A stretch of DNA of 38,466 nt from Chromatiales bacterium (lineage in GTDB: Bacteria; Pseudomonadota; Gammaproteobacteria; Steroidobacterales; Woeseiaceae), in the NCBI GenBank assembly GCA_024679535.1, contig JAIBDF010000015.1, forward strand, positions 1 through 38,466, read 5' to 3'. This document shows, in pieces, positions 15,138 through 23,654 of this stretch (position 1 is its first letter; every line of letters begins with the position of its first letter). The notes under the pieces were generated by a model. It did not search any database. It was not told the DNA's origin and saw only the letters and a list, made by a program, of their open reading frames with translations. Made by a program: the position numbers and the translations under genes.

Positions 15138-16211
15138 TTGGAAGAACTGATCGACAAGGTCCAGCAACTCGCGGAATTGATGGGGCCTAATCCTTACCTG
15201 CAGGCCGCGATTATTGCAGCTGCTTTCATTCTGGCAGGCAAGATCGCCGACTGGATCATGTCCGGCATCATCGGGCGGATTGCACATAGATCCACTAATG
15301 ATTTTGACGATAGTCTCGTCGATCTCGTCCACCGTCCCGTGTTTTTGTCCTTCGTCCTCCTCGGCCTGGGTCTTGCAACACTGCGAGTCGGCATGCCGGC
15401 CGCGCCTGAGTTCCTGACACTCGGCCTGCTCAAGACAATCGCGATCGTTGTCTGGTTCGGCACACTGGCCGGCTTTAACAATCTGATTGTCCGGTCGTTC
15501 AGGAAGTCGCCACAAAGCAAGCTGGTGCAAAGTGGCATGCTTGCGCTTTTGCACAATGTCGCCAAGGTCGTGCTCGCCGCGATGGCGGTGTATTTTATTT
15601 TCCTGGCTTGGAACATCGATGTTACAGCCTGGCTGGCCTCGGCAGGTATCGTCGGTCTGGCCCTGAGTTTCGCTGCCAAGGACACGCTGTCGAATCTGTT
15701 TGCCGGAGTCTCTATCGTCGTCGATGCCCCCTACAAGACGGGGGACTACATCATTCTTGATTCCGGCGAGCGTGGGGTCGTGACGGACATCGGCTTACGC
15801 AGCACCCGCATCCTGACGCGTGACGACGTCGAGATCACAGTGCCAAACGGCATTATCGGCAACAGCACAATTACCAATGAAGCGGGTGGCCCACCGGCGC
15901 AGCACAGGATCCGAATTGGCGTCGGCGTTGCCTACGGCAGCGACCTCGATCAAGTCATTGACACACTGCAGAAGGTTGCGGAAGAGAACGCCAGTATACT
16001 TCCTGGTCCGGAGCCACGAGTACGCTTCAGACTGTTCGGCGACTCAAGCCTGAACTTCGAGTTGTTAGGATGGATTGCGGACCCCGCCAACGGCGGTCGC
16101 GTAAGACACGAACTAAACTGCGCGGTCTACAGGGCGTTTAACGCACAGGGAATCCAGATTCCGTTTCCGCAGCGCGACCTGCATGTGCGCACTATGCCTG
16201 CGAGCGACTAG
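15138..16211 (+). CDS. Mechanosensitive ion channel family protein (MscS type)
   Basis: This 357-residue protein has about five membrane helices (near 22-40, 70-85, 98-112, 135-155 and 160-185). They are followed by the pore-lining and beta-domain signature of MscS: LSFAAKDTLSNLFAGVSIV, YKTGDYIILDSGERGVVTDI and ILTRDDVEITVPNGII. It should open under membrane tension and release solutes during osmotic downshock. The start is TTG, 17 bp after the SYLF stop, with GGCGGA upstream. It ends 47 bp before the convergent EexN-like gene with no clear terminator between. Confidence 0.93.
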   Translation: MEELIDKVQQLAELMGPNPYLQAAIIAAAFILAGKIADWIMSGIIGRIAHRSTNDFDDSLVDLVHRPVFLSFVLLGLGLATLRVGMPAAPEFLTLGLLKTIAIVVWFGTLAGFNNLIVRSFRKSPQSKLVQSGMLALLHNVAKVVLAAMAVYFIFLAWNIDVTAWLASAGIVGLALSFAAKDTLSNLFAGVSIVVDAPYKTGDYIILDSGERGVVTDIGLRSTRILTRDDVEITVPNGIIGNSTITNEAGGPPAQHRIRIGVGVAYGSDLDQVIDTLQKVAEENASILPGPEPRVRFRLFGDSSLNFELLGWIADPANGGRVRHELNCAVYRAFNAQGIQIPFPQRDLHVRTMPASD

Positions 16212-16258
16212 CCCGGCTGATCTTCGTCATTGCGGCGACGCAGTGCTTCGCGAACAAA

Positions 16259-16822
16259 CTATCGGTCGTCCGTTGCTTCTTCCTCGGGTACCTGCTCCGC
16301 ACTGGGCGCATTGCCACCGTCGGTCGGCAACACAGCGTCACCGTATGCAGAACCGGCCTCGTCCTGAGCAGCGGGCTCAGGAATGACGGCCATGGGGAGA
16401 TTGCCCTCAGGTAAGCTCTCGGACTCATCTGGGTCATCTGTCGGCGGCAACACGCCAAACTGCGCCAGGTATTCGGCTTCCTTACGCAGGCGTTCTGCTT
16501 CTTCGGCGCGACGCCGCGCTTCTGCAGTCGCTTGCTGCGTGCGTCGCAGCGCTGCGCGCTTGCGTTCGGACCGGGCCTCGAGTTCTTCGCGACGCGTGTC
16601 TTCTTCTTCCACCTGAATGCGCTGCACAGCCGCACGTGCGTTGATGCACTCCTGATCGTAGCGCGACTCCTCGCGATTCTGCTGGCAACGGACCATGGCT
16701 GCCTCGAGAAGCATGGGATTATCGATGAATTCGGTGGTCGTACGGACCGGTGGCTCATTCGGAGTACAGCCGGCCAACAGTCCAATCCCGAGCAATAATG
16801 CTGTCTTGTGGCTCGTCATCAT
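16259..16822 (-). CDS. EexN-like lipoprotein with coiled-coil extension
   Basis: This 187-residue protein has a lipoprotein signal (LLLGIGLLAGC, Cys19). Residues about 30-66 carry the pattern TEFIDNPMLLEAAMVRC then QECINARAAVQR, with the paired Cys, NP and CINA features typical of EexN-family lipoproteins, first known from entry exclusion of IncN plasmids. A charged Arg/Glu/Ala-rich helix (about 67-120) then suggests a coiled coil, ending in an acidic, Pro-rich tail. EexN proteins are usually shorter and stop after the first domain. No plasmid transfer genes are nearby, so exclusion is not implied. It is convergent with the MscS gene and divergent from the MFS/PlsC gene. Confidence 0.8.
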   Translation of the reverse strand: MMTSHKTALLLGIGLLAGCTPNEPPVRTTTEFIDNPMLLEAAMVRCQQNREESRYDQECINARAAVQRIQVEEEDTRREELEARSERKRAALRRTQQATAEARRRAEEAERLRKEAEYLAQFGVLPPTDDPDESESLPEGNLPMAVIPEPAAQDEAGSAYGDAVLPTDGGNAPSAEQVPEEEATDDR

Positions 16823-16881
16823 GGTTGGTCTTGTCCGAAAAGTTGATTAAATGGTAGAAAATTCAGCAAGCTGCAAGAGCT

Positions 16882-16890
16882 ATCATAGCA
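16882..16890 (-). promoter_or_regulatory. Putative extended -10 promoter for EexN-like gene
   Basis: On the minus strand TGC-TATGAT matches an extended -10 element (TGn-TATAAT with one mismatch), 60 bp before the start codon. No good -35 is seen, as allowed for extended -10 promoters. The same bases form a small GCTAT/ATAGC palindrome. Confidence 0.35.
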
Positions 16891-16928
16891 AAAATTTCAA
16901 AATCCCCTTTAGGGCAGGGTTCGCAGTT

Positions 16929-16959
16929 TTGACATGTGACGGGGGCTATTCGAGTTATA
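16929..16959 (+). promoter_or_regulatory. Putative promoter of MFS/PlsC gene
   Basis: A consensus -35 TTGACA (16929-16934) is followed after 19 bp by GTTATA (16954-16959), or with longer spacing by TATAGT. The spacing is somewhat long. It lies 33-60 bp before the TTG start, and a CGTCTGCAGACG palindrome sits just downstream at about +1. Confidence 0.4.
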
Positions 16960-16963
16960 GTGC

Positions 16964-16975
16964 CGTCTGCAGACG
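16964..16975. promoter_or_regulatory. 12-nt palindrome CGTCTGCAGACG
   Basis: A perfect palindrome immediately downstream of the putative -10 of the MFS/PlsC gene, where a repressor could block transcription. Its half-site CGTCTGC also forms the 17-nt palindrome before exbB (3408-3424). The same 12-mer recurs inside the S9 peptidase coding region near 33560, so chance is possible. Confidence 0.3.
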
Positions 16976-16991
16976 AGGTGGGTAGATACGA

Positions 16992-18893
16992 TTGTCAGGC
17001 TCAAACCAGTTTTCCCTGCTAGGCCAGCGGCGCTTTGCACCGTTTTTTGCGACCCAGTTTCTCGGCGCCCTCAACGATAATATCTTCCGCAACGGCCTGG
17101 TCATCCTGATCACTTTCCAGGGTGTCGTCGTCGCCGGAATGGATCACACCCAGCTGGCCAATATCGCGGCTGGCCTCTTCATCCTGCCGTTCTTCCTGTT
17201 TTCTGCAACGGCCGGTCAGCTCGCAGACAAGTATGAAAAGTCCCTGCTGATCCGGCGGGTCAAGATGCTCGAGATCGGCCTGATGATTCTGGCGGCTACT
17301 GCCCTGTTCACGGGCAGCTACGCGCTGCTCTTGGTGGTGCTCTTTCTCATGGGCTGCCAGTCGACGATGTTTGGCCCGGTCAAGTACGCCTACCTGCCAC
17401 AGCAGCTGGCCGATGACGAACTCGTGGGCGGCAACGCTCTGGTCGAATCCGGTACCTATGTCGCGATCATTCTTGGTCTGATCATCGGCGGCATCGTCGT
17501 CGGCGACGACATTGCCAACGGGCTTGGCTTTGACAAGCAGGCGATCCTTGGGGGGTGCCTGATCCTCGTCGCTGTCATGGGCTACCTGACCAGTCGCGAG
17601 GTACCAAAGACCCGCGCGGTCGACCCCGATTTGAAGGTCAGCTGGAACGCCTGGAAAGAAACCTGGAACATCATTCAGTTTGCGCGCGCAGAACGCAGTG
17701 TATTTCTGTCCATACTCGGCATTTCATGGTTCTGGTTTTTCGGTTCAGCCATGACGATCCAGATTCCCGCTTATACGCTGGACCTTCTGAACGGCAGTGA
17801 GTCGATTACGACATTTTTACTCGCCGCGTTCGCTATCGGCGTTGGCATCGGATCGTTGTTGTGCGAGCGCATGTCGGGGCACCGCATAGAACTCGGCCTG
17901 GTACCATTTGGCTCGATCGGCCTGACCCTGTTCGCAATGGACCTGTATTTTGCGCAACCAGAGGCAATCTCGGGCCCGGCGATTTCCATTGCAGAGTTTC
18001 TGGCCCGACCGGGCAGCTGGCGAATCTGGATCGATCTCGCATTAATCGGCGCATTCGGCGGCTTTTACAGCGTGCCGCTCTACGCATTGATCCAGAAACG
18101 CTCGAAGCGCCAGCACCTGTCAAGAATCATAGCGGCCAACAACATCATTAACGCCTGCCTGATGGTTGGCGCCTCCATCATGTCGATGATCCTGCTTCAC
18201 TCCGGCATTTCGATACCCGAGTTATTCCTGATTATCGCCGTACTCAACGCCATCGTCGCCGTGTATATATTCTCGCTACTGCCAGAATTCCTGATGCGCT
18301 TCCTCGCCTGGATTGTCATCAGCGTCGTCTATCGCATTCGGCCCGGGGGCCTCGACAATATTCCGGTGAAGGGACCCGCTATCGTAGTCTGCAACCATGT
18401 CAGTTACATCGACCCGATCATTCTGACCGGATCCGTACGTCGACCAATGCGCTTTGTCATGTGGTACAAAATTTTCCAGATTCCCATTCTCAACTTCATT
18501 TTCAGGAACATGAAGGCGATTCCTATAGCGGGAGCGCGTGAGGACCAGGAGATTATGGACGACGCCTTCGAGAAAGTAGATGCGGAACTCGCTGCCGGCA
18601 ACGTGGTTTGTATTTTCCCGGAGGGCGGTATCACGCGCGATGGAGAGATTGCGCGTTTTCGCCCGGGCATCGAAAAAATTATCAGGCGACGACCTGTTCC
18701 CGTCGTGCCCGCTTCATTGGGCAGGTTATGGGGGAGCTGGTTCAGCCGTCGCCACGATGGCGGCCTCCGAAAAATTCCAGGGCGCCTGTTCGCTCGAGTC
18801 ACGGTGACGTTTGGGGAGCCGGTGCCGCCGTCTGAAGTAACGGCCGCCAGACTGGAACTTCTGGTACGCACACTGCGCGGCGACGAGCGCTAG
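16992..18893 (+). CDS. MFS transporter / PlsC acyltransferase fusion (lysophospholipid remodelling)
   Basis: In this 633-residue protein, residues about 10-430 form a 12-helix major facilitator domain of the LplT type (early motif FLGALNDNIFRNGLVILIT). Residues about 445-633 form a PlsC acyltransferase with NHVSYID (His469 and Asp474 of the HX4D catalytic motif) and the substrate motif FPEGGITRDG. Such proteins flip lysophospholipids across the inner membrane and re-acylate them on the cytoplasmic face. Many homologues are three-part proteins ending in an AMP-binding acyl-ACP synthetase; that part is absent, so activated acyl donors must come from elsewhere. The start is TTG with GAGGTG upstream. 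Its TAG stop overlaps the convergent stop of the AAA/WD40 gene. Confidence 0.9.
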   Translation: MSGSNQFSLLGQRRFAPFFATQFLGALNDNIFRNGLVILITFQGVVVAGMDHTQLANIAAGLFILPFFLFSATAGQLADKYEKSLLIRRVKMLEIGLMILAATALFTGSYALLLVVLFLMGCQSTMFGPVKYAYLPQQLADDELVGGNALVESGTYVAIILGLIIGGIVVGDDIANGLGFDKQAILGGCLILVAVMGYLTSREVPKTRAVDPDLKVSWNAWKETWNIIQFARAERSVFLSILGISWFWFFGSAMTIQIPAYTLDLLNGSESITTFLLAAFAIGVGIGSLLCERMSGHRIELGLVPFGSIGLTLFAMDLYFAQPEAISGPAISIAEFLARPGSWRIWIDLALIGAFGGFYSVPLYALIQKRSKRQHLSRIIAANNIINACLMVGASIMSMILLHSGISIPELFLIIAVLNAIVAVYIFSLLPEFLMRFLAWIVISVVYRIRPGGLDNIPVKGPAIVVCNHVSYIDPIILTGSVRRPMRFVMWYKIFQIPILNFIFRNMKAIPIAGAREDQEIMDDAFEKVDAELAAGNVVCIFPEGGITRDGEIARFRPGIEKIIRRRPVPVVPASLGRLWGSWFSRRHDGGLRKIPGRLFARVTVTFGEPVPPSEVTAARLELLVRTLRGDER

Positions 18894-21800
18894 TCGCCGA
18901 GACGTTGTCGCCACTCGGTCAGGAGCTCTTCCCTGTTGCCAAACAATCCGGGGATTGGCGATCCGGGAAAACCCAGTTCGACCAATTCGATGAAACCGTT
19001 GCGGGCTGCGGGCAGGTAAGCCCGATTTGCCGTATCCGATCCGCTCGGCCCAAACACAATTCGCGCGCCGTTCAGTGGCTTCGGAGACAAAACGCTGTCC
19101 ACCCAGTGCAGACCATGAACACTGAGGCTTACACGATGAGTCCAGCGCGCTGTCCGAAAATAGGCACGGGCTCCACTGTGCCCGAAGGCAATCTCTTCAA
19201 CGGCACCAGGCATTTCCAGAGCCGGGCCGCTGACGCGCCCTTCGGAGAGGATAAACTGGTGCGCAAGTCCTGCCTCGTCAACGACAACCAGGTACTGGCC
19301 CTTTGGCGAGGCAGCCAACAATTGGATCGCATTGTCTCCCTGCCATAATTGCTGCATCGCCCAGACGCCATCACCATCCCGTGAAATGACACGTAAAATG
19401 CCGCTGTCACCGCCAACATAGATGCTGACGTCTGACACGAACACGACGCTCTCGTGTAATTCCCCGAATTCGAACCTGGCAACAAATGACCCGTCCTGAA
19501 TATTGAACAAATGCAGGACCGTACCGCTTAGAACGGCGAGCGTTCCGGCGTCCGGGGAAAACACCAAATCGTCGACCGAATTGCCATCCACCTCCAAATT
19601 CCAGGAATGAGGCTGGCCGCTCTCGGTATCCCACACGCGCACAGTGTTGTCCGCGGCGGCACTGGCAACCAGCGTCCCTGATCGATCGACAGCGAGGCGC
19701 ACGACTGCCGCAGTATGGCCAACAAAGCTGACATCGTCGCCATGGGCCCGAACCTCAGCAAGACTGGCCCCGCTCGGCAAAACGTGGACATGCCCGGCTG
19801 CATCCCCAATAGCCAGGCCACGATTTCCAGGCAATGCTGCCATCACCCCATCGCCTGACGGCTGCCAGAGCAAGTGGCCATTGTCTGTCGCGCTATTTTC
19901 TTCGACCGCCGGTATTTCCAGGGCCTTCCAGAATCGCGAGATGCCGCGGGGATTACCCGCAAATACGACCTGTTCGTCCTGGCTAAAGGCAAGCATTGAG
20001 CTGGTGTCAGCGCTACTGCGCATGCCAATTGGCGGGCCAACCAGTCGGCCATCACGGCTACTGTAGATCTGGAATCCCGTTTCTGCCCTGCCCGCGATCG
20101 CTTTCGCACCGGACTGCGAAAATTCCAGCTGCCAGTTGCCGTCTGCATACTCCTCCAGCAGCGGATCTTGCGGGCTCGAAATAGCCCACAACGATACTCC
20201 CGACTGGCCGTGCACCACGCCCAGCACATCGCCACCCTTGGCAAGATGTATGGTGCTGGGCTGCATCGGCAAATCGACCTGCGCCAGGAGTTCCCCGGTT
20301 GCAAAGTCCCAGACACGAACCGCCCGATCGTAATCCGCGACCGCGAGACGCGAGGCGGACGGATCTGTTGTGATAAGCGCCGGCACGCCAGCCACCACAA
20401 TCTCGGCAACAATGCTGCCTTGTTCGAGTGACCAGAGTTCCAGCCGGGTTTCGGTGTCGCCACGATGTTGCGCGAGAAGGTGCATACCATCCTGAGTTAG
20501 TGTGGCGCTGGCGCTGGCTGAGCCAACCGGCAATGTCATCACCCGATCGCCCGTGGCCGTATCCCAGAGGTTGACACTGTCCTGGGTCGCTGTGATCAGC
20601 CGGCGCGCTGCGCCATCAAGTCCGATCAACGTCTCATTCTCGTTGACGGCAATAGCACGCACAGGTTCGGCGAATGCCAGGTCCCAAATACGTGCGCTAT
20701 CGCTCTGCATGGCGCGTGCAACAGCATAGCGGCCGGTCTTATCGAACCACACGTTATCCGTCTTGCGCTCGACCGGATCCGGTATATTGAGCCCGCGCTG
20801 AAAATCCTCAACGGCACCCTGCGAATTCAGCTTCAGGTTCCAGCCCACCAACTGCCCTGCAACACCCATAGCCTCATCGCGCACACTGATCGACCACGTT
20901 CCCATGAGCGACTCACCGAGAAGGTCGCGGAGCTGCGCAACTGGAATCTGAATATCTTCGTTGCTGGACGCGCGCTCAGCGCCGGTTTCGACTTCGATCG
21001 TGCGCCCCGATGGCGCGATGATCTTGATACGCAAATCCGACATTCGCGCGTGGCTGATATTCAGGGTCAGGCCGATCCGATTGACCTGCCCTTCGCGGTC
21101 AATAATGACGCGACGCAATAACGGCACGACTTCAAGCGCAGTGACGCTCCACTCGTCTCTTTGCTGCAACGCCTGGGTCGCATACGACCACTGCGTGATA
21201 CTCGCTCCCTCAGCCGAGGTGAGGAGCATGCTATCCGGATCGAACACGGTCGTACTACCCTGCTGTGGAGGCAGGGTCGCAAGCAGAAGCGGATAGTCGT
21301 CCGCGACGAGACTCGCTGCTCGCTGCCTGCGTCGCGGTGTTGGCATGACCAGGGACTCAAGCGTTGCCAGCAGTGCTGCGTCCCTGTTTTCCCACCTGAG
21401 CGCGGCGCTTGTTTCGCGGTCCCAGAACGCGGCCCGCAGCATATCGGGAAGACGGCCTGCGGAGGGCAGCTCGGCAGACAATTCGGCCAACGCGCTGATT
21501 TCTTCGACACTGGTAGCCACTGCCGCGCGCTGCTCCACGAACCCGCGAAGCAGATTCTCGGCCGTGTCGGCATGCCCGGGAAACGACCTGAAATTCTCGT
21601 AAGCCGATCGAGCGGCATCCAATTCAACGGTCGGCGAAGTCAATGCGCTCATATACATCCGTGGCAGCCACTGCGTATACCAGAAAGGCAGCAACGTAAA
21701 CAACACGAAGACGGCAGCGACCACGGCCGGAATACGCAATCTCGTCGGCAGGTTCTCATTAGCCCAGCGGGCCGTAAACACCGTCTCGTAAAGTCGATTG

Positions 21801-22903
21801 CGAACCCTCAGAATGCCGTCGTGGTCGATCTCTATCAGACCGAAGGCCATCAGACGACGTTGCAATGGCGAACCCAGGTCCGCTGGAACCTCTACACCTT
21901 TACGGATGCGCCCATAGAGGTTCAGAAGCGGCTCCATTTGCTTCTCATCGTTAACAACAACCCGGTGAATGTGGCTCATGTGCGGTTCACTGTGCAGCGC
22001 CGCTCGCCCACCTAACTGAGTCGTTGCTATGCGATCAATCTGCGCTACAACATCACCATTGGACCCATCGCGTGCTATCTGACGTGCGAGCTTCTGACTG
22101 AGATAGGGCTGCCCTCGCGTCCAGTGGTAAATTCGATCAAGGGCTATGGCCGCTTCGTCGGGGTCCAGATTGAGCTCCGTCGCAAACAGATCGAGTTCTT
22201 CTCTCGTAAAGTCATCAAGAGGAATTGGTCGCGTCACGTTGAATGGCGACAACTCAGGCTCAGCAACCAGACTGGCAGGATCGCACTCGCCCAGGAGCAC
22301 GAACGTCAGTCGCGAGAAATTAGGGTCCATCGTACGCGCGTTATGTGCGGCGCGAATGCTGGCGAGCAACTGGTCCGCGAACGGCAGGTTCTCGATACAC
22401 TGAATTTCGTCGATAAAGACGACGATAGGCTCCGCCACGAATTGCAGAACAATTTCCGAGTAAAACTCCAGTAAACGCTGGCGGTTACTCAAGATGGACT
22501 TGTCATGCCACCACGTCTGCAGGTCATGACGAATTCTTAGCTGTCGTAACAGACGATAGGCAACGTTGTAGTACCAGCGACCCGGATCAGTGCCGCCATC
22601 GCGCACACCAATCTGCTCGAGATCAAGAATCGCAATCTTGCAACCGCTGGCTTCAAGACGGGCGGCGGTCGCCGCGATCAGGCTCGACTTGCCACTGCGA
22701 TCCGGCGCCAGCACATGCGCATACCGGCCGCTCAGAAGCGTATCGTACAGCAGGCCGTCAGCACGGCGGCGCACGTAGCCTGCCCGCACAGCATGCAGCG
22801 GCGCACCGACGCTGAAGAACTCGCCGGTGGAATCCTGGCGCTTGCGCTCCTCGGGCAGAACCTGCTTACTTGAGTCTTCGCTCATGCCGTATCGATCACC
22901 CAT
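18890..22903 (-). CDS. AAA-like ATPase / transmembrane / P-domain / WD40-repeat protein
   Basis: This 1337-residue protein has an N-terminal AAA-like NTPase (about 28-300) resembling the AAA-like domain often paired with WD40 repeats. Walker A is APDRSGKSSL (67-76) and Walker B is IVVFIDE (160-166). A winged-helix-like region (about 320-385) precedes one membrane helix (about 391-409). After a helical linker, residues about 600-695 look like a proprotein-convertase P (Homo B) domain: RIGLTLNISHARMSDLRIKI, APSGR, GTWSISVRDE and GQLVGWNLKL. WD40/quinoprotein-like blades then run from about 715 to about 1310, for example GTLVASAAADNTVRVWDTES. The layout suggests a membrane-bound sensor with a cytoplasmic ATPase and a large recognition module. 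ATG at 22903 abuts GGA; ATG at 22885 is an alternative. It is divergent from the kinase-like gene by 36 bp. Confidence 0.85.
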   Translation of the reverse strand: MGDRYGMSEDSSKQVLPEERKRQDSTGEFFSVGAPLHAVRAGYVRRRADGLLYDTLLSGRYAHVLAPDRSGKSSLIAATAARLEASGCKIAILDLEQIGVRDGGTDPGRWYYNVAYRLLRQLRIRHDLQTWWHDKSILSNRQRLLEFYSEIVLQFVAEPIVVFIDEIQCIENLPFADQLLASIRAAHNARTMDPNFSRLTFVLLGECDPASLVAEPELSPFNVTRPIPLDDFTREELDLFATELNLDPDEAAIALDRIYHWTRGQPYLSQKLARQIARDGSNGDVVAQIDRIATTQLGGRAALHSEPHMSHIHRVVVNDEKQMEPLLNLYGRIRKGVEVPADLGSPLQRRLMAFGLIEIDHDGILRVRNRLYETVFTARWANENLPTRLRIPAVVAAVFVLFTLLPFWYTQWLPRMYMSALTSPTVELDAARSAYENFRSFPGHADTAENLLRGFVEQRAAVATSVEEISALAELSAELPSAGRLPDMLRAAFWDRETSAALRWENRDAALLATLESLVMPTPRRRQRAASLVADDYPLLLATLPPQQGSTTVFDPDSMLLTSAEGASITQWSYATQALQQRDEWSVTALEVVPLLRRVIIDREGQVNRIGLTLNISHARMSDLRIKIIAPSGRTIEVETGAERASSNEDIQIPVAQLRDLLGESLMGTWSISVRDEAMGVAGQLVGWNLKLNSQGAVEDFQRGLNIPDPVERKTDNVWFDKTGRYAVARAMQSDSARIWDLAFAEPVRAIAVNENETLIGLDGAARRLITATQDSVNLWDTATGDRVMTLPVGSASASATLTQDGMHLLAQHRGDTETRLELWSLEQGSIVAEIVVAGVPALITTDPSASRLAVADYDRAVRVWDFATGELLAQVDLPMQPSTIHLAKGGDVLGVVHGQSGVSLWAISSPQDPLLEEYADGNWQLEFSQSGAKAIAGRAETGFQIYSSRDGRLVGPPIGMRSSADTSSMLAFSQDEQVVFAGNPRGISRFWKALEIPAVEENSATDNGHLLWQPSGDGVMAALPGNRGLAIGDAAGHVHVLPSGASLAEVRAHGDDVSFVGHTAAVVRLAVDRSGTLVASAAADNTVRVWDTESGQPHSWNLEVDGNSVDDLVFSPDAGTLAVLSGTVLHLFNIQDGSFVARFEFGELHESVVFVSDVSIYVGGDSGILRVISRDGDGVWAMQQLWQGDNAIQLLAASPKGQYLVVVDEAGLAHQFILSEGRVSGPALEMPGAVEEIAFGHSGARAYFRTARWTHRVSLSVHGLHWVDSVLSPKPLNGARIVFGPSGSDTANRAYLPAARNGFIELVELGFPGSPIPGLFGNREELLTEWRQRLGD

Positions 22904-22939
22904 TCCACGGCAGGCTATTCTGGCATTATTCTTGGCAAA

Positions 22940-23593
22940 ATGGACGACGAACAGATTCTAAAATGTGACCTGTTTGGCGAAGTTGTGCTCCGGCACGGTG
23001 CTCAGGGCCCCGTTATCGTGCGAAATGCCGGGTCCGCGCGCTGGTGGTTGCGCTGGCTCGCCCGCTATCTGCTCGGACGTGAGGCAAAGGCACTCGCTGC
23101 ACTCGATGGCATGGACGGCGTGCCGCAGCTCCTCCAACATGAACGCGACACCCTGTTTCGCAGCTATCTTGCGGGCAAACCACTGCACGAGGCAAAGACT
23201 GAAGACCTGCTGTGGTTTAAGGCGGCAGCTCGTCTCCTGCGACGCCTGCACGGGGCGGGCGTGTGCCATAACGATCTCGCAAAGGAACCCAACCTGCTCG
23301 TTCTTGACGACGGCAGCCCGGCATTCATCGACTTCCAGCTCGCCTGGCACACCGCGCGCCGCGGACGCCTTTTCCGTGGCGCGGCGCGCGAAGATATCCG
23401 CCATTTACTAAAGCACAAGCGCAGCTACTGTCCGGATCGCCTCACGCAGCGTGAACGCGCCATCCTCGCGAACCCGTCACCGATGTCGCGTGTTTGGGCC
23501 CGCACCGTCAAACCCATGTACTTTTTTATCACACGGCGCATCCTCGGCTGGGCCGATCGCGAGGGTGCAGCGGACCGTGGATCAACCCGCTAA
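22940..23593 (+). CDS. RIO-like/protein-kinase-fold phosphotransferase
   Basis: This 217-residue, compact kinase-fold protein has the catalytic loop GVCHNDLAKEPNLLV (HND about 110-112, metal-binding Asn in EPN) and a DFG-equivalent FIDFQL. It is close in size to the minimal RIO/LPS-kinase type rather than full Ser/Thr kinases. The N-lobe is short, with no clear glycine loop; RNAG or the GREAKAL segment could supply the lysine and glutamate roles. It may phosphorylate a protein, lipid A core sugar or small molecule; sequence does not decide. The ATG lies 36 bp from the divergent AAA/WD40 gene with a weak ribosome binding site, so the two might share regulation. Confidence 0.8.
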   Translation: MDDEQILKCDLFGEVVLRHGAQGPVIVRNAGSARWWLRWLARYLLGREAKALAALDGMDGVPQLLQHERDTLFRSYLAGKPLHEAKTEDLLWFKAAARLLRRLHGAGVCHNDLAKEPNLLVLDDGSPAFIDFQLAWHTARRGRLFRGAAREDIRHLLKHKRSYCPDRLTQRERAILANPSPMSRVWARTVKPMYFFITRRILGWADREGAADRGSTR

Positions 23594-23654
23594 TGCTTGC
23601 CCCGGCAATTCCGGTATACTCGCGCTGCTCGTAAGGCCAGCACAGGGAGTCACC

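Noticed and set aside
16259-16822. The EexN-like gene as evidence for an integrated plasmid or conjugative element
   Set aside because: There is no integrase, attachment repeat, relaxase or transfer gene, and neighbours are ordinary chromosomal genes with similar composition.
21161-22015. A 284-codon plus-strand frame
   Set aside because: Antisense to the AAA/WD40 gene, which has clear Walker motifs and WD40 blades in the other direction.
18890-22903. The AAA/WD40 protein as an antiphage STAND-type defence gene
   Set aside because: The ATPase-plus-repeat layout is reminiscent, but there is no effector nuclease, protease or other toxic domain, no other defence gene nearby, and a membrane helix and P domain point elsewhere.
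22918-22939. TGGCATTATTCTTGGCA as a sigma-54 promoter
   Set aside because: The GG-GC spacing is off by one and the element would abut the kinase start codon, leaving no room for a leader.
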